64,000 nt of DNA from Candidatus Competibacter sp. (lineage in GTDB: Bacteria > Pseudomonadota > Gammaproteobacteria > Competibacterales > Competibacteraceae): the NCBI GenBank assembly GCA_029624815.1, contig JARSSH010000060.1, positions 62,001-126,000 of the forward strand, written 5' to 3'. Made by a program: the position numbers and the translations under genes. Positions within the stretch are counted from its first letter, which is position 1, and each line of letters opens with the position of its first letter. Under the pieces are notes generated by a model. It worked only from the letters and a program-made list of their open reading frames with translations. It was not told the origin of the DNA and ran no database searches. Below are positions 1 through 9,463 of this stretch, in pieces.

Positions 1-1
1 T

Positions 2-859
2 GGCACCCCCGGTTTTTCCGGGGCGGATTTGGCCAATCTGGTGAATGAGGCGGCGTTGTTCGCCGCTCGCGCCAACAAGCGCGATGTGGACATGGAGGAT
101 TTCGAGAAGGCCAAGGACAAGATCATGATGGGCGCCGAGCGCAAGTCGATGGTGATGAGCGAGGAGGAAAAGAAGCTCACGGCCTATCACGAGGCCGGCC
201 ATGCCATCGTCGGGCGGCTGGTGCCGGCGCACGACCCGGTGTACAAGGTCAGCATCATCCCGCGTGGACGGGCGTTGGGCGTGACCATGTTCCTACCGGA
301 GGGCGATCGCTACAGTTTCAGCAAGCAGCGGCTGGAAAGCCAGATCTCCAGCCTGTTCGGTGGGCGGATCGCCGAGTCGATTATTTTCGGGGCGGACTTC
401 GTCACCACCGGCGCGCAGAACGACATCGAGCGTTCCACCGACATCGCCCGCAACATGGTGACCAAGTGGGGCCTGTCCGACCGACTGGGGCCGCTGACCT
501 ACAGCGAGGACGATGGCGAGGTGTTTTTAGGGCGATCGGTGACTCGACACAAGAATGTGTCCGACGAAACCGCCCACGTCATCGACGAGGAAATCCGTTC
601 GATCATCGACTGCAATTACCGGCGTGCCGAACAGTTGTTGCGCGACAATCTCGACAAGTTGCACGCCATGGCCGGGGCGCTGATCAAGTACGAGACCATC
701 GACTCCGAGCAAATCGACGACATCATGGCGGGCCGGCCGCCGCGCGAGCCGGCGGATTCGAACGCCGATTCGGACCCGCCCAGCACCGGTTCGTCGGTGA
801 GTCTGGACAAGGATCGGCGAGGCGAAAAGCCGATCGGCGGACCTGCCCAGCAGCATTGA
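2..859 (+). CDS. ftsH: ATP-dependent zinc metalloprotease FtsH (C-terminal part, 5' truncated by window)
   Basis: Membrane-anchored AAA+ protease that degrades misfolded membrane proteins and short-lived cytosolic regulators. Only the end of the gene is present: the frame is open from base 2 and reads [18 protein letters not shown], the end of the AAA module, then the peptidase domain. The zinc motif HEAGH is encoded at 188-202, and the downstream [12 protein letters not shown] segment carries the usual third metal-ligand Asp. The last 40 or so residues are a polar, Pro/Ser/Asp-rich tail, as is common in FtsH. The TTG at 29 is internal and not a real start. A strong terminator follows the stop, so folP is probably a separate transcript or depends on read-through. 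Confidence 0.97.
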   Translation, partial: GTPGFSGADLANLVNEAALFAARANKRDVDMEDFEKAKDKIMMGAERKSMVMSEEEKKLTAYHEAGHAIVGRLVPAHDPVYKVSIIPRGRALGVTMFLPEGDRYSFSKQRLESQISSLFGGRIAESIIFGADFVTTGAQNDIERSTDIARNMVTKWGLSDRLGPLTYSEDDGEVFLGRSVTRHKNVSDETAHVIDEEIRSIIDCNYRRAEQLLRDNLDKLHAMAGALIKYETIDSEQIDDIMAGRPPREPADSNADSDPPSTGSSVSLDKDRRGEKPIGGPAQQH

Positions 860-918
860 GTTTTCCGCTGGTTCTTTTTGCCCTTCTCCCAACGGGAGCA
901 GGGCTCCTTGTAGGGTAA

Positions 919-950
919 CCCCTCTTCCGTCGGCGGAAGAGGGGTTTTTT
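919..950 (+). terminator. Rho-independent terminator after ftsH
   Basis: A perfect 10-base stem (CCCCTCTTCC at 919-928 pairing with GGAAGAGGGG at 935-944) has a 6-base loop and is followed by six T residues (945-950). It lies between the ftsH stop and the folP start and should end the ftsH transcript. Confidence 0.9.
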
Positions 951-967
951 GTGAAAGCGTCTCAATC

Positions 968-1798
968 ATGCAAATCGATTGCGCGGGAAAAACGCTTGAT
1001 CTGAGCCAACCCGTCGTGATGGGCGTGCTTAACGTCACCCCGGATTCGTTTTCCGACGGCGGACAATATCTGCAACTGGATGCGGCATTGCGTCGCGCGG
1101 AAATCATGGTGGCGCAAGGCGCGGCGCTGGTCGATGTCGGCGGCGAGTCCACCCGGCCGGGCGCGACACCGGTATCGGTACAGGAAGAGCTGGATCGGGT
1201 ACTGCCGGTGGTGGAACGGCTGGCGCGCGAGTTGGCCGTGCCGATTTCGGTGGATACGAGCAAACCCGAACTCATGCGCGATCTGGCGCGAGTCGGCGCT
1301 GGCCTGATCAACGACGTGCGGGCGCTGCAAATGCCTGGGGCGCTGACGGCGGCGGCGGCCAGCGGCCTACCGGTTTGTCTGATGCACCTGCGGGGTGATC
1401 CAGCCACCATGCAGCAAAGGCCGGTTTACGCGGATGTAGTCGCCGAGGTCCACGATTTTTTAGCGGCGCGGGTTTGCGCCTGCGAGGCGGCCGGCATCGC
1501 CCGCGAGCGGATTTTGGTCGATCCCGGTTTCGGTTTCGGCAAAACCTTGGAGCATAACCTGAACCTGCTCCGCCATCTCGATCGATTTGCCGACCTGGCG
1601 GCCGGCGTGTTGGTCGGCATCTCGCGTAAGAGCATGATCGGCGCGTTGCTGGATGTGCCCCCGGGCGAGCGGCTGGCCGGCGGTTTGGCGGCGGCGGCGA
1701 TCGCCGTTTGGCGGGGTGCCCGTGTCGTCCGCGCCCATGATGTCCGGGAGACGGTCCATGCCTTGCGTGTCTGCGCCGCCGTGCTGGCGGTCGACTAG
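968..1798 (+). CDS. folP: Dihydropteroate synthase
   Basis: Joins 6-hydroxymethyl-dihydropterin pyrophosphate to p-aminobenzoate to make dihydropteroate in folate synthesis; it is the sulfonamide target. The 276-residue product has the usual family length. The conserved loops are visible: NVTPDSFSDGG (residues 22-32), DVGGESTRPGA (56-66), the GFGFGKTLEHN segment near residue 180 and GISRKSMIG near 217. The order ftsH-folP-glmM is the classical gammaproteobacterial arrangement. The gene starts 18 bases after the T-run of the ftsH terminator. Confidence 0.97.
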   Translation: MQIDCAGKTLDLSQPVVMGVLNVTPDSFSDGGQYLQLDAALRRAEIMVAQGAALVDVGGESTRPGATPVSVQEELDRVLPVVERLARELAVPISVDTSKPELMRDLARVGAGLINDVRALQMPGALTAAAASGLPVCLMHLRGDPATMQQRPVYADVVAEVHDFLAARVCACEAAGIARERILVDPGFGFGKTLEHNLNLLRHLDRFADLAAGVLVGISRKSMIGALLDVPPGERLAGGLAAAAIAVWRGARVVRAHDVRETVHALRVCAAVLAVD

Positions 1799-1894
1799 AG
1801 GGCGCAGCGGTTTTCACTGACCGCCCGGAGATGCGCGCTTTGCCCATGCTCGCCGCTACAATAATCCAATTTTGCCGAACTTAGAGGAAATCAA

Positions 1895-3232
1895 ATGGAG
1901 AAGAGTTACTTCGGTACGGACGGTATTCGGGGACGGGTCGGCGAACATCCGATTACGGCGGAGTTCGTGTTGAAGCTGGGTTGGGCGGTTGGGCGGGTGC
2001 TCCAGACCAAAGGCTTCAACAAAGTGGTCGTCGGTAAGGACACCCGCATTTCCGGGTACATGTTCGAATCGGCGCTGGAGGCGGGCCTGTCGGCGGCCGG
2101 GGTCAATATCGCTCTGCTGGGTCCGATGCCCACGCCCGGCATTGCCTATCTGACCCGCACCTTGCACGCCTGCGCGGGTATCGTGGTCAGCGCCTCGCAC
2201 AACCCCTATTACGACAATGGGATCAAGTTCTTCTCTCGCGACGGGCAAAAATTGCCCGATGCGGTCGAGGAGCGGATCGAGGAGTTGCTGGCGCAACCGT
2301 TGGAAACCGTCGAGCCCGACGCCCTGGGCAAGGCCGAACGCATCGTTGATGCCGCCGGTCGCTACATTGAGTTCTGCAAGAGCACGATTCCCGCCTATAC
2401 CAGTCTGGCGGGTATCAAGCTCGTGGTGGATTGCGCGCATGGCGCGACTTACCACATCGCTCCGAGCGTCTTCGAGGAAATGGGCGCGACCGTGATTCCC
2501 ATGGGCGTCGCTCCCGACGGGCTCAACATCAATCTGGACTGCGGCTCCACCAAGCCGGCGGCGTTATGCGCGACCGTGAAGGAACAAAGCGCGGATCTGG
2601 GCATTGCTTTTGACGGAGATGGCGACCGTGTGATCATGGTGGATCATCGCGGTGAAATTCTGGATGGCGACGAACTGCTATTCATCATCGCCCGCGACCG
2701 TTTGCGTATCGGCGCCCGATTCAACGCCGTGGTCGGCACATTGATGACCAACTTGGGCCTCGAGGTGGCGCTGCGAGCTCTGGGGCTCGAACTGCGCCGC
2801 GTCCGGGTTGGAGACCGTTATGTGATGGAATGCCTGCTGGCAGAGAATTTGATTCTGGGGGGCGAAAGCTCCGGCCACATCATCTGCCTGGATCGAACCA
2901 CGACCGGTGATGGCATCATCTCCGCGCTACAGGTTTTGTCGGCGATGCTGCGTTCCGGCAAGAGTCTGCACGATCTCAAGGCCGGCATGAGCAAGTGCCC
3001 ACAAACACTGATCAATGTGTCGGTTGCCGGGCGCGTGGATTTGCAGCGGGCGCCGATCCAGCAAGCGGTTCAGGCCGTCGAAAATCAATTGGGCGACAAC
3101 GGTCGAGTGCTACTGCGATCCTCTGGAACCGAACCGGTGGTTCGAGTGATGGTCGAGGGTATGGATACCGGAACCGTCGAACGCCACGCTCGCGAACTGG
3201 CCAGCGTGGTGCGGGATGCGTTGTCGGCGTGA
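1895..3232 (+). CDS. glmM: Phosphoglucosamine mutase
   Basis: Interconverts glucosamine-6-phosphate and glucosamine-1-phosphate on the route to UDP-GlcNAc for peptidoglycan and lipid A. The 445-residue product carries the phosphoserine loop [11 protein letters not shown], with the catalytic Ser at residue 101, the metal loop DGDGDR, and the phosphate-binding [14 protein letters not shown] near the C-terminus. An AGAGGA ribosome site precedes the ATG. It acts directly after GlmS, which is encoded at 37573 in this window rather than next door. Confidence 0.97.
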   Translation: MEKSYFGTDGIRGRVGEHPITAEFVLKLGWAVGRVLQTKGFNKVVVGKDTRISGYMFESALEAGLSAAGVNIALLGPMPTPGIAYLTRTLHACAGIVVSASHNPYYDNGIKFFSRDGQKLPDAVEERIEELLAQPLETVEPDALGKAERIVDAAGRYIEFCKSTIPAYTSLAGIKLVVDCAHGATYHIAPSVFEEMGATVIPMGVAPDGLNINLDCGSTKPAALCATVKEQSADLGIAFDGDGDRVIMVDHRGEILDGDELLFIIARDRLRIGARFNAVVGTLMTNLGLEVALRALGLELRRVRVGDRYVMECLLAENLILGGESSGHIICLDRTTTGDGIISALQVLSAMLRSGKSLHDLKAGMSKCPQTLINVSVAGRVDLQRAPIQQAVQAVENQLGDNGRVLLRSSGTEPVVRVMVEGMDTGTVERHARELASVVRDALSA

Positions 3233-3294
3233 TTGATTTTCTAGGGTAAGAAACGTAGACTCCCCAGGATTTTCAAAGTGGGAGAGATAGCGAT

Positions 3295-4047
3295 ATGCGC
3301 CGTAAGTTCGTGGCTGGAAACTGGAAAATGAATGGCTCGGCCAACAGCGTTCGCGAGTTGCTGCAAGGCATTCGCGAGGGCGCCGCCGAGGTTGCGGCCG
3401 TCGAACTGGCGGTGTTTCCGTCGTTCGTATACTTGGGGCTGGTCGAGCAACAATTGTCTGACTCCTCGATTGGTTGGGGCGCGCAGAATCTGTCCGAGCA
3501 CGCCTCGGGGGCGCACACCGGAGAGGTGGCGGGTTCGATGTTGCAGGATTTTCATTGCGGCTATGTCATCGTCGGCCACTCGGAGCGGCGTACCCTGTAC
3601 GGCGAAACCGATGAGATCGTTGCCCGCAAGTTCGCCGCCGCGCGCAAGGTCGGACTCAAGCCCGTCCTCTGTGTTGGAGAAACCCTGCAGGAGCGCGAGC
3701 AGGGAGTGACCGAGGCGGTGGTCGAACGGCAAATCAAGGCGGTGCTGGATTTGGAAGGTGTCGCTAGCTTTGCCGATGCGGTGATCGCTTACGAGCCAGT
3801 ATGGGCGATCGGCACCGGCCGGACCGCCACGGCCGGGCAGGCCCAAGAGGTTCATGCCTTCATTCGCGCCAAGTTGGCGAAACTGGATACGGTGTTGGCG
3901 AATCAGGTTCGTATTTTATACGGTGGCAGCATGAAAGCCGCCAATGCCGCCGAGCTGCTGGCCATGCCGGATATCGATGGCGGTTTGATCGGAGGCGCTT
4001 CGCTTGAAGCCAAGGAGTTTCTAGCGATTGCCAGGGCAGGCTGTTAA
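3295..4047 (+). CDS. tpiA: Triosephosphate isomerase
   Basis: Interconverts dihydroxyacetone phosphate and glyceraldehyde-3-phosphate in glycolysis and gluconeogenesis. The 250-residue TIM barrel has all catalytic residues: Lys11 in GNWKMNG, His95 in VGHSERR and Glu167 in [11 protein letters not shown], plus the phosphate-binding [19 protein letters not shown] ribosome site lies just upstream of the ATG. Only nine bases separate it from secG, a tpiA-secG pairing common in proteobacteria. Confidence 0.97.
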   Translation: MRRKFVAGNWKMNGSANSVRELLQGIREGAAEVAAVELAVFPSFVYLGLVEQQLSDSSIGWGAQNLSEHASGAHTGEVAGSMLQDFHCGYVIVGHSERRTLYGETDEIVARKFAAARKVGLKPVLCVGETLQEREQGVTEAVVERQIKAVLDLEGVASFADAVIAYEPVWAIGTGRTATAGQAQEVHAFIRAKLAKLDTVLANQVRILYGGSMKAANAAELLAMPDIDGGLIGGASLEAKEFLAIARAGC

Positions 4048-4056
4048 ACTGCCGCC

Positions 4057-4398
4057 ATGGTTCATACTCTGATTCTCGTCGCGCATGTGGTCGTTGCCGT
4101 TGCCTTGGTTGCGCTGGTGCTGCTGCAACAGGGCAAAGGCGCCGATGCGGGCGCGGCGTTCGGCAGTGGTTCGTCCGCGACGATGTTTGGAGCACGCGGC
4201 TCCGCGTCCTTCCTGAGCCGCACAACATCCGTGTTGGCGACCGTGTTCTTCCTGACTAGTCTTACGTTGGCTTACTTTGCCACGCAGACCAGCGCGCCAT
4301 CGAGCGTTGTCGAGCGGTTGCAGGTCGAGGAAGCCAATACTCCACAGTCCGGTGTGGGCAGCGGTCCCGCGGATGTGCCTCAGTTGCCGCGAAAATAG
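4057..4398 (+). CDS. secG: Preprotein translocase subunit SecG
   Basis: Small inner-membrane partner of SecYE that assists Sec-dependent export. The 113-residue product has two transmembrane segments (about residues 2-22 and 52-72) separated by the conserved loop [15 protein letters not shown], which identifies SecG. The C-terminal tail is variable and ends in a proline-containing stretch. It follows tpiA with a nine-base gap and is followed by tRNA-Leu, the usual gammaproteobacterial order. Confidence 0.95.
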   Translation: MVHTLILVAHVVVAVALVALVLLQQGKGADAGAAFGSGSSATMFGARGSASFLSRTTSVLATVFFLTSLTLAYFATQTSAPSSVVERLQVEEANTPQSGVGSGPADVPQLPRK

Positions 4399-4424
4399 TG
4401 AAACCGAGCCTTTGGCTTGTTCGT

Positions 4425-4509
4425 GCCGATGTGGTGAAACTGGTAGACACGCTATCTTGAGGGGGTAGTGGCGCAAGCCGTGCCGGTTCGAGTCCGGCCA
4501 TCGGCACCA
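4425..4509 (+). tRNA. tRNA-Leu (anticodon GAG)
   Basis: An 85-nt class II tRNA. The acceptor stem GCCGATG (4425-4431) pairs with CATCGGC (4499-4505), followed by A and an encoded CCA (4507-4509). The D arm contains the TGGTAGACAC typical of leucine tRNAs. The anticodon arm is CTATC-TTGAGGG-GGTAG with GAG in the loop, a short variable arm follows, and the T arm is CCGGTTCGAGTCCGG. Its place between secG and nuoA is a conserved arrangement. Confidence 0.97.
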
Positions 4510-4811
4510 AATATGGGGTACGAAAGCATCCGAGCACCATGACCAGGATGCTCCCGACGTTTTCAGACACCTTGAGTTGTTTGCAGGCTCGCGCCAAGGA
4601 CATGGAGTGCGGCCACCACCATGAGGTTTATGATTCATGCGGCGTTTTAATTACAACAAGCAACCCGCCTCATCCGCCTCTCGCGGAGACTCCGCGAGGT
4701 CTCCCGGTATCGCGCCGCCGAGCCTGCCGGAAGCCTTTGCCCCCGATCCAAGACCTCACTAGTCGTTGCAGCGCTTTCTTCCGGCCCGCCATGTCGTAAG
4801 GTGCGACCCCG
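4510..4811 (+). other. Non-coding gap between tRNA-Leu and nuoA
   Basis: About 300 bases without a convincing gene. Two inverted repeats are visible: AGCATCC (4525-4531) with GGATGCT (4546-4552), and TCGCGGAG (4681-4688) with CTCCGCGA (4690-4697). Neither has a T-run. An 86-codon frame at 4539-4799 has no recognisable domain or good ribosome site. The gap probably holds the nuo promoter and leader, but I cannot place a confident -35/-10 pair. Confidence 0.5.
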
Positions 4812-5168
4812 ATGTTGTCCAATTATCTCCCGGTCCTGATTTTCATCGTCATCGCCATTGCAATCGCCACGATTGCCATCAGCCTCGGTTTTTTCCTCGG
4901 GCCACGCCACCCCGACGGCGAAAAATCGTCGGCTTACGAGTGCGGTTTTGAATCGTTCGAAGATAGCCGGATGAAATTCGATGTCCGCTATTATCTGGTG
5001 GCGATTCTTTTCATTATTTTCGATCTGGAAATTGCGTTTCTATTTCCTTGGGCGGTCGTGCTCGACAAAATCGGTTTGTTCGGTTTTGTGACGATGGCGG
5101 TTTTTCTCGGCATCCTGGTAATCGGTTTTATCTACGAGTGGAAGAAAGGAGCCTTGGAATGGGAATAG
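4812..5168 (+). CDS. nuoA: NADH-quinone oxidoreductase subunit A
   Basis: Membrane subunit of respiratory complex I. The 118-residue protein has three hydrophobic segments and the signature [20 protein letters not shown], whose cysteine loop lies near the quinone site, followed by the [16 protein letters not shown] helix. It opens a complete nuoA-N operon. Its end overlaps the nuoB start by ten bases, which suggests translational coupling. Confidence 0.97.
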   Translation: MLSNYLPVLIFIVIAIAIATIAISLGFFLGPRHPDGEKSSAYECGFESFEDSRMKFDVRYYLVAILFIIFDLEIAFLFPWAVVLDKIGLFGFVTMAVFLGILVIGFIYEWKKGALEWE

Positions 5169-5635
5169 AAGGCATTCTTGAAAAAGGCGTGGTGACCACC
5201 ACGGCCGACAAGCTCATCAATTGGGCGCGCACGGGCTCGATGTGGCCGATGACCTTCGGTCTGGCCTGCTGCGCGGTGGAGATGATGCACGCCGGCGCGT
5301 CTCGCTACGACTTGGATCGCTTTGGCATTGTGTTTCGGCCCAGTCCCCGCCAATCCGATGTGATGATCGTCGCCGGTACCCTGTGCAACAAAATGGGGCC
5401 GGCCTTGCGCAAGGTTTACGATCAGATGGCCGAGCCGCGCTGGGTGATCTCCATGGGGTCTTGCGCCAACGGTGGCGGTTATTACCACTATTCCTATGCC
5501 GTGGTGCGCGGTTGCGATCGTATTGTTCCGGTGGATGTTTACGTGCCCGGCTGCCCGCCGACGGCGGAGGCATTGCTGTACGGGATTCTTCAATTACACG
5601 ACAAAATACGACGCACCAACACCATAGCCCGTTGA
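5159..5635 (+). CDS. nuoB: NADH-quinone oxidoreductase subunit B
   Basis: Peripheral complex I subunit that carries cluster N2, the last iron-sulfur centre before quinone. The chosen ATG gives 158 residues starting [10 protein letters not shown], the usual family length; the frame is open further upstream but that part lies in nuoA. The cluster cysteines are seen in [19 protein letters not shown] and [10 protein letters not shown]. The ATG overlaps the end of nuoA by ten bases, and the GAAAGGAG stretch inside nuoA can act as ribosome site. Confidence 0.96.
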   Translation: MGIEGILEKGVVTTTADKLINWARTGSMWPMTFGLACCAVEMMHAGASRYDLDRFGIVFRPSPRQSDVMIVAGTLCNKMGPALRKVYDQMAEPRWVISMGSCANGGGYYHYSYAVVRGCDRIVPVDVYVPGCPPTAEALLYGILQLHDKIRRTNTIAR

Positions 5636-5644
5636 GATAACCCC

Positions 5645-6358
5645 ATGGCCGACGCCCTCGAAAATCTTGTGGAAAAACTCCAGGCCCGATTTGACGGCAT
5701 TTTGTTGGAATGCAAGTTGGATCGTGGGGAAGTAACCATCGAAGTTCCGCCGGAAAAACTGATCGAGGTGTTTACCGCGCTACGTGACGAACCGGATTTT
5801 GCGTTCGAGCAAGTCATGGATATTTGCGGTGTCGACTATCAAGCTTACGGCGCCGTGGAATGGGCGACCGACGAATCCTCCAACAAAGGTTTTAGCCGTG
5901 GGGTGGTCGAACGGGCGACCGGCCGTGCCGTTGCGGCTATCCAGCACGCTACCGCCGACAACCGATTTGCTGGCAAGGGCCGCTTTGCCGCCGTCTACCA
6001 GTTCCTGTCGGTGTCCCGGAACCAGCGGTTGCGCGCGCGCGCTTTCGCGGCCGATGACGAATTGCCGGTGGTGCCCTCGGTGATAGCGCTGTGGGCATCG
6101 GCCAACTGGTACGAGCGCGAAGCGTTCGATCTATACGGCATCGTGTTCGAAGGCCACCCGGATCTGCGACGCATTCTTACCGACTACGGTTTCATCGGTC
6201 ACCCGTTCCGCAAGGATTTCCCGTTGATCGGTCACGTTGAAATGCGCTACGACCCCGAGCGTGGCCGCGTGGTGTACGAACCGGTCAGTATCGAGCCGCG
6301 CGTGTTGGTGCCCCGCGTCATCCGCAATGACAGCCGTTATCTATCCGAGTCTCACTGA
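5645..6358 (+). CDS. nuoC: NADH-quinone oxidoreductase subunit C
   Basis: 30-kDa-type peripheral arm subunit of complex I that contacts NuoD near the quinone chamber. The 237-residue protein contains the conserved stretch [20 protein letters not shown] followed by [17 protein letters not shown], diagnostic for the family. NuoC and NuoD are separate here, unlike the fused NuoCD of enterobacteria. It sits nine bases after nuoB and twelve before nuoD. Confidence 0.97.
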   Translation: MADALENLVEKLQARFDGILLECKLDRGEVTIEVPPEKLIEVFTALRDEPDFAFEQVMDICGVDYQAYGAVEWATDESSNKGFSRGVVERATGRAVAAIQHATADNRFAGKGRFAAVYQFLSVSRNQRLRARAFAADDELPVVPSVIALWASANWYEREAFDLYGIVFEGHPDLRRILTDYGFIGHPFRKDFPLIGHVEMRYDPERGRVVYEPVSIEPRVLVPRVIRNDSRYLSESH

Positions 6359-6370
6359 AGGAAACCGTTG

Positions 6371-7630
6371 ATGCCTGAGATTCGCAATTACACCCTGAAC
6401 TTTGGGCCGCAGCATCCGGCCGCCCACGGCGTGTTGCGCCTAGTGCTGGAGATGGATGGCGAAGTGGTGCAGCGCGCCGATCCGCATATCGGCCTGCTGC
6501 ATCGCGGGACCGAAAAACTGGCGGAGAGCAAACCGTTCAACCAGAGCATTGGCTACATGGATCGGCTCGACTATATGTCGGCGATGAGCAACGAGCATGG
6601 TTACGTGCTGGCCGTCGAAAAGCTGTTGGGTATCCAGCCACCGCCGCGAGCCCAGTACATCCGGGTCATGTATGCGGAAATAACACGAATCCTCAATCAC
6701 TTGTTGTGGATCGGCGCGCACGGTCTGGATATTGGCGCCATGACCATGTTCATTTACGCTTTCCGCGAGCGGGAAGATTTGCTGGATTGCTACGAAGCGG
6801 TGTCCGGGGCACGGTTTCACGCAACCTATTTCCGGCCCGGCGGCGTTTATCGCGATCTGCCGAATGCGATACCCAAGTACGAGTACGAGCATTCCAAGTG
6901 TCACAGCAAGAAAGACGTGGATGCGCGGAACGCCACCCGCCAAGGCTCATTGCTGGATTTCATCGAAGCCTTTACCGAGCGTTTTCCCGGTCGTGTGGAC
7001 GAGTATGAAACCCTGCTGACCGATAATCGCATCTGGAAGCAGCGGACGGTCGGCATCGGTGTGGTGACTCCCGAGCGGGCCTTGCAACTGGGTTTTTCCG
7101 GTCCCATGCTCCGGGGGTCTGGCATCGCTTGGGATCTGCGCAAGAAACAGCCTTACGACGTTTACGATCGGATGGATTTCGACATTCCGGTCGGCGTCAA
7201 CGGCGACTGCTATGATCGCTATCTGGTGCGGGTCGAGGAGATGCGTCAGTCCAATCGCATCATCAATCAATGCGTGAAATGGCTCAAGGAGAACCCCGGC
7301 CCGGTGATACTGGACGACCATAAGGTCGCGCCGCCGCCGCGCGAGAAGATGAAAGAGGATATGGAGGCGCTGATTCATCATTTCAAACTCTTCACCGAAG
7401 GCTACTGCGTGCCTGAGGGCGAGGTGTACGTGGCTACCGAGCATCCCAAGGGCGAATATGGGATTTACTTGATTTCCGACGGCGCCAACAAACCTTATCG
7501 GCTCAAGGTTCGGGCAGCGGGTTTCGCCCATCTATCCTCCATGGACGAGATGACCCGCGGTCACATGTTAGCCGACGTCGTCGCCGTCATTGGTACCCAG
7601 GATATCGTGTTTGGGGAGGTCGACCGCTGA
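6371..7630 (+). CDS. nuoD: NADH-quinone oxidoreductase subunit D
   Basis: 49-kDa-type subunit that, with NuoB, forms the quinone-binding site; related to the large subunit of [NiFe] hydrogenases but without the metal-ligand cysteines. The ATG at 6371 gives 419 residues ([20 protein letters not shown]); a TTG three bases upstream is less likely. The GPQHPAAHG and [12 protein letters not shown] motifs are present. The stop overlaps the nuoE start by one base (TGATG). Confidence 0.97.
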   Translation: MPEIRNYTLNFGPQHPAAHGVLRLVLEMDGEVVQRADPHIGLLHRGTEKLAESKPFNQSIGYMDRLDYMSAMSNEHGYVLAVEKLLGIQPPPRAQYIRVMYAEITRILNHLLWIGAHGLDIGAMTMFIYAFREREDLLDCYEAVSGARFHATYFRPGGVYRDLPNAIPKYEYEHSKCHSKKDVDARNATRQGSLLDFIEAFTERFPGRVDEYETLLTDNRIWKQRTVGIGVVTPERALQLGFSGPMLRGSGIAWDLRKKQPYDVYDRMDFDIPVGVNGDCYDRYLVRVEEMRQSNRIINQCVKWLKENPGPVILDDHKVAPPPREKMKEDMEALIHHFKLFTEGYCVPEGEVYVATEHPKGEYGIYLISDGANKPYRLKVRAAGFAHLSSMDEMTRGHMLADVVAVIGTQDIVFGEVDR

Positions 7631-8127
7631 TGAGCGCACGTAAGAGTGATTTGTTGTCCGCTCATGCCCGCGCGGAAATCGATAAATGGGTTAATCGCTA
7701 TCCCGCCGATCGGAAACAGTCCGCCGTATTGGCGGCCCTGCGCGAGGTCCAGCACGAAAACGGTGGCTATCTCACCACCGAATTGATGGATGCGGTGGCC
7801 GAATATCTGGAGATGCCGCCGATCGCCGTCTACGAGGTGGCGACCTTTTACTCGATGTTCGAATTGAAACCGGTCGGCCGACACAGCATTTCGGTCTGCA
7901 CCAATATTTCCTGCATGCTGCGTGGAGGCGACGCCATTCTGGCGCATATCGAGAAAAAACTGGGCATTCGACTGGGCGAAAGCACGGCGGACGGCAAGTT
8001 TTTTCTGAAGCGGGAAGAAGAATGTCTGGCCGCATGCTGCGGAGCACCGATGATGCAAGTCGATCATGTCTATCACGAACATCTGACCCCCGAACAGGTG
8101 GATCGGGTGCTCGATAGCCTGGAGTGA
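7630..8127 (+). CDS. nuoE: NADH-quinone oxidoreductase subunit E
   Basis: Thioredoxin-fold [2Fe-2S] subunit of the NADH-oxidising module. The four cluster cysteines occur in the order CTNISC (C-X4-C) and CLAACC (C-X3-C) in the second half of the 165-residue protein. Start and nuoD stop overlap by one base; nuoF begins six bases after its stop, matching the conserved E-F-G order. Confidence 0.97.
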   Translation: MSARKSDLLSAHARAEIDKWVNRYPADRKQSAVLAALREVQHENGGYLTTELMDAVAEYLEMPPIAVYEVATFYSMFELKPVGRHSISVCTNISCMLRGGDAILAHIEKKLGIRLGESTADGKFFLKREEECLAACCGAPMMQVDHVYHEHLTPEQVDRVLDSLE

Positions 8128-8133
8128 ACCGCG

Positions 8134-9426
8134 ATGGCCAATGAGGTGTGTTACCAGACGCTCGGTTTGGACCGACCGTGGTCGATCGAGACTTACACTG
8201 GCTTGGGTGGTTATGACGCCTGGAAAAAAATTCTTGCCGGGCAATTGACAGGCGACCAAGTGATCGACGAGGTCAAGAAATCCGGTCTGCGCGGTCGCGG
8301 TGGCGCGGGTTTTCCGACCGGCCTGAAATGGACCTTCATGCCGCGCAACGCACCCGTCCAAAAGTATGTGGTTTGCAATTCCGACGAGTCCGAACCGGGC
8401 ACTTGCAAGGATCGCGATATCCTGCGATTCAACCCGCATGCCCTGGTCGAGGGTATGGCGATCGCCGGTTTCGCCACCGGTTCCACGGTTGGCTACAACT
8501 ACATGCGCGGCGAGTTCCTGGACGAACCCTACCGGCGTTTCGAAAACGCGGTCAAGGAAGCCTATGCCGCCGGATTGCTGGGCAAGAACATCCAGGGCAG
8601 CGGCATCGATTTCGATCTGTACCCAACCTTGGGCGCCGGTGCGTATATCTGTGGCGAGGAAACCGCCCTGCTGGAATCGCTGGAGGGCAAAAAGGGTCAG
8701 CCGCGCTTCAAGCCGCCGTTTCCGGCTAACTATGGCCTCTACGGCCGGCCGACCACCATCAACAACACCGAATCGTTTTCCTCGGTGCCGTCGATCATCC
8801 GCAATGGTGGCGAGTGGTTTGCCGGGCTCGGTGCCGCCAATGCCGGAGGCACCAAGATCTTCTCGGTTTCCGGGCATGTCGACAAACCGGGCAACTTCGA
8901 AATCGCCTTGGGAACGCCCTTTGCCGATCTGTTGGCCATGACCGGGGGGATCTGGCAGGGTCGTCGGCTCAAGGCGGTGATTCCAGGCGGCTCCTCGGTG
9001 CCGGTGGTGCCGGGCGAGATCATGATGAAGGCCAACATGGATTACGATTCCGTGGTCAAGGCGGGCTCGATGCTGGGTTCGGGCGCGGTGATCGTGATGG
9101 ACGAAACCACGGATATGGTGCGGGTGCTACAGCGCGTTTCCCGGTTCTACTACTCCGAATCCTGCGGCCAATGTACACCGTGCCGTGAGGGCACCGGTTG
9201 GCTGTATCGGATGGTGACCCGTATCGTCGAAGGCCAGGGTCTCCCCGAGGATCTGGACTTGCTGGACAGCGTGGCGAGCCGAATCGAGGGACGCACCATC
9301 TGCGCTCTGGGCGACGCCGCGGCCATGCCGGTCCGCAGTTTCGTCAAACACTACCGCCACGAATTTGCCTATTACATCGAGCACAAGCGCAGCATGATCG
9401 CCGGCGCGACGGCGTTGGCCGCCTGA
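8134..9426 (+). CDS. nuoF: NADH-quinone oxidoreductase subunit F
   Basis: Flavin subunit where NADH is oxidised by FMN; also carries [4Fe-4S] cluster N3. The 430-residue protein has the nucleotide loop [13 protein letters not shown] (about residue 55), the FMN-site [16 protein letters not shown] segment, and the cluster motif [14 protein letters not shown] with the distal cysteine in ICALGDAAA. Length and motifs are complete. Confidence 0.98.
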   Translation: MANEVCYQTLGLDRPWSIETYTGLGGYDAWKKILAGQLTGDQVIDEVKKSGLRGRGGAGFPTGLKWTFMPRNAPVQKYVVCNSDESEPGTCKDRDILRFNPHALVEGMAIAGFATGSTVGYNYMRGEFLDEPYRRFENAVKEAYAAGLLGKNIQGSGIDFDLYPTLGAGAYICGEETALLESLEGKKGQPRFKPPFPANYGLYGRPTTINNTESFSSVPSIIRNGGEWFAGLGAANAGGTKIFSVSGHVDKPGNFEIALGTPFADLLAMTGGIWQGRRLKAVIPGGSSVPVVPGEIMMKANMDYDSVVKAGSMLGSGAVIVMDETTDMVRVLQRVSRFYYSESCGQCTPCREGTGWLYRMVTRIVEGQGLPEDLDLLDSVASRIEGRTICALGDAAAMPVRSFVKHYRHEFAYYIEHKRSMIAGATALAA

Positions 9427-9463
9427 GCCACAAAATCCATAACACGGTTGCAGTGGATAAGAG

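Noticed and set aside
4539-4799. An 86-codon frame between tRNA-Leu and nuoA
   Set aside because: No domain, Pro/Arg-rich end, no good ribosome site, and the region probably holds nuo promoter sequence.
7561-8877. A 438-codon minus-strand frame opposite nuoE and nuoF
   Set aside because: It lies opposite two genes with complete cluster motifs; no family or ribosome site supports it.
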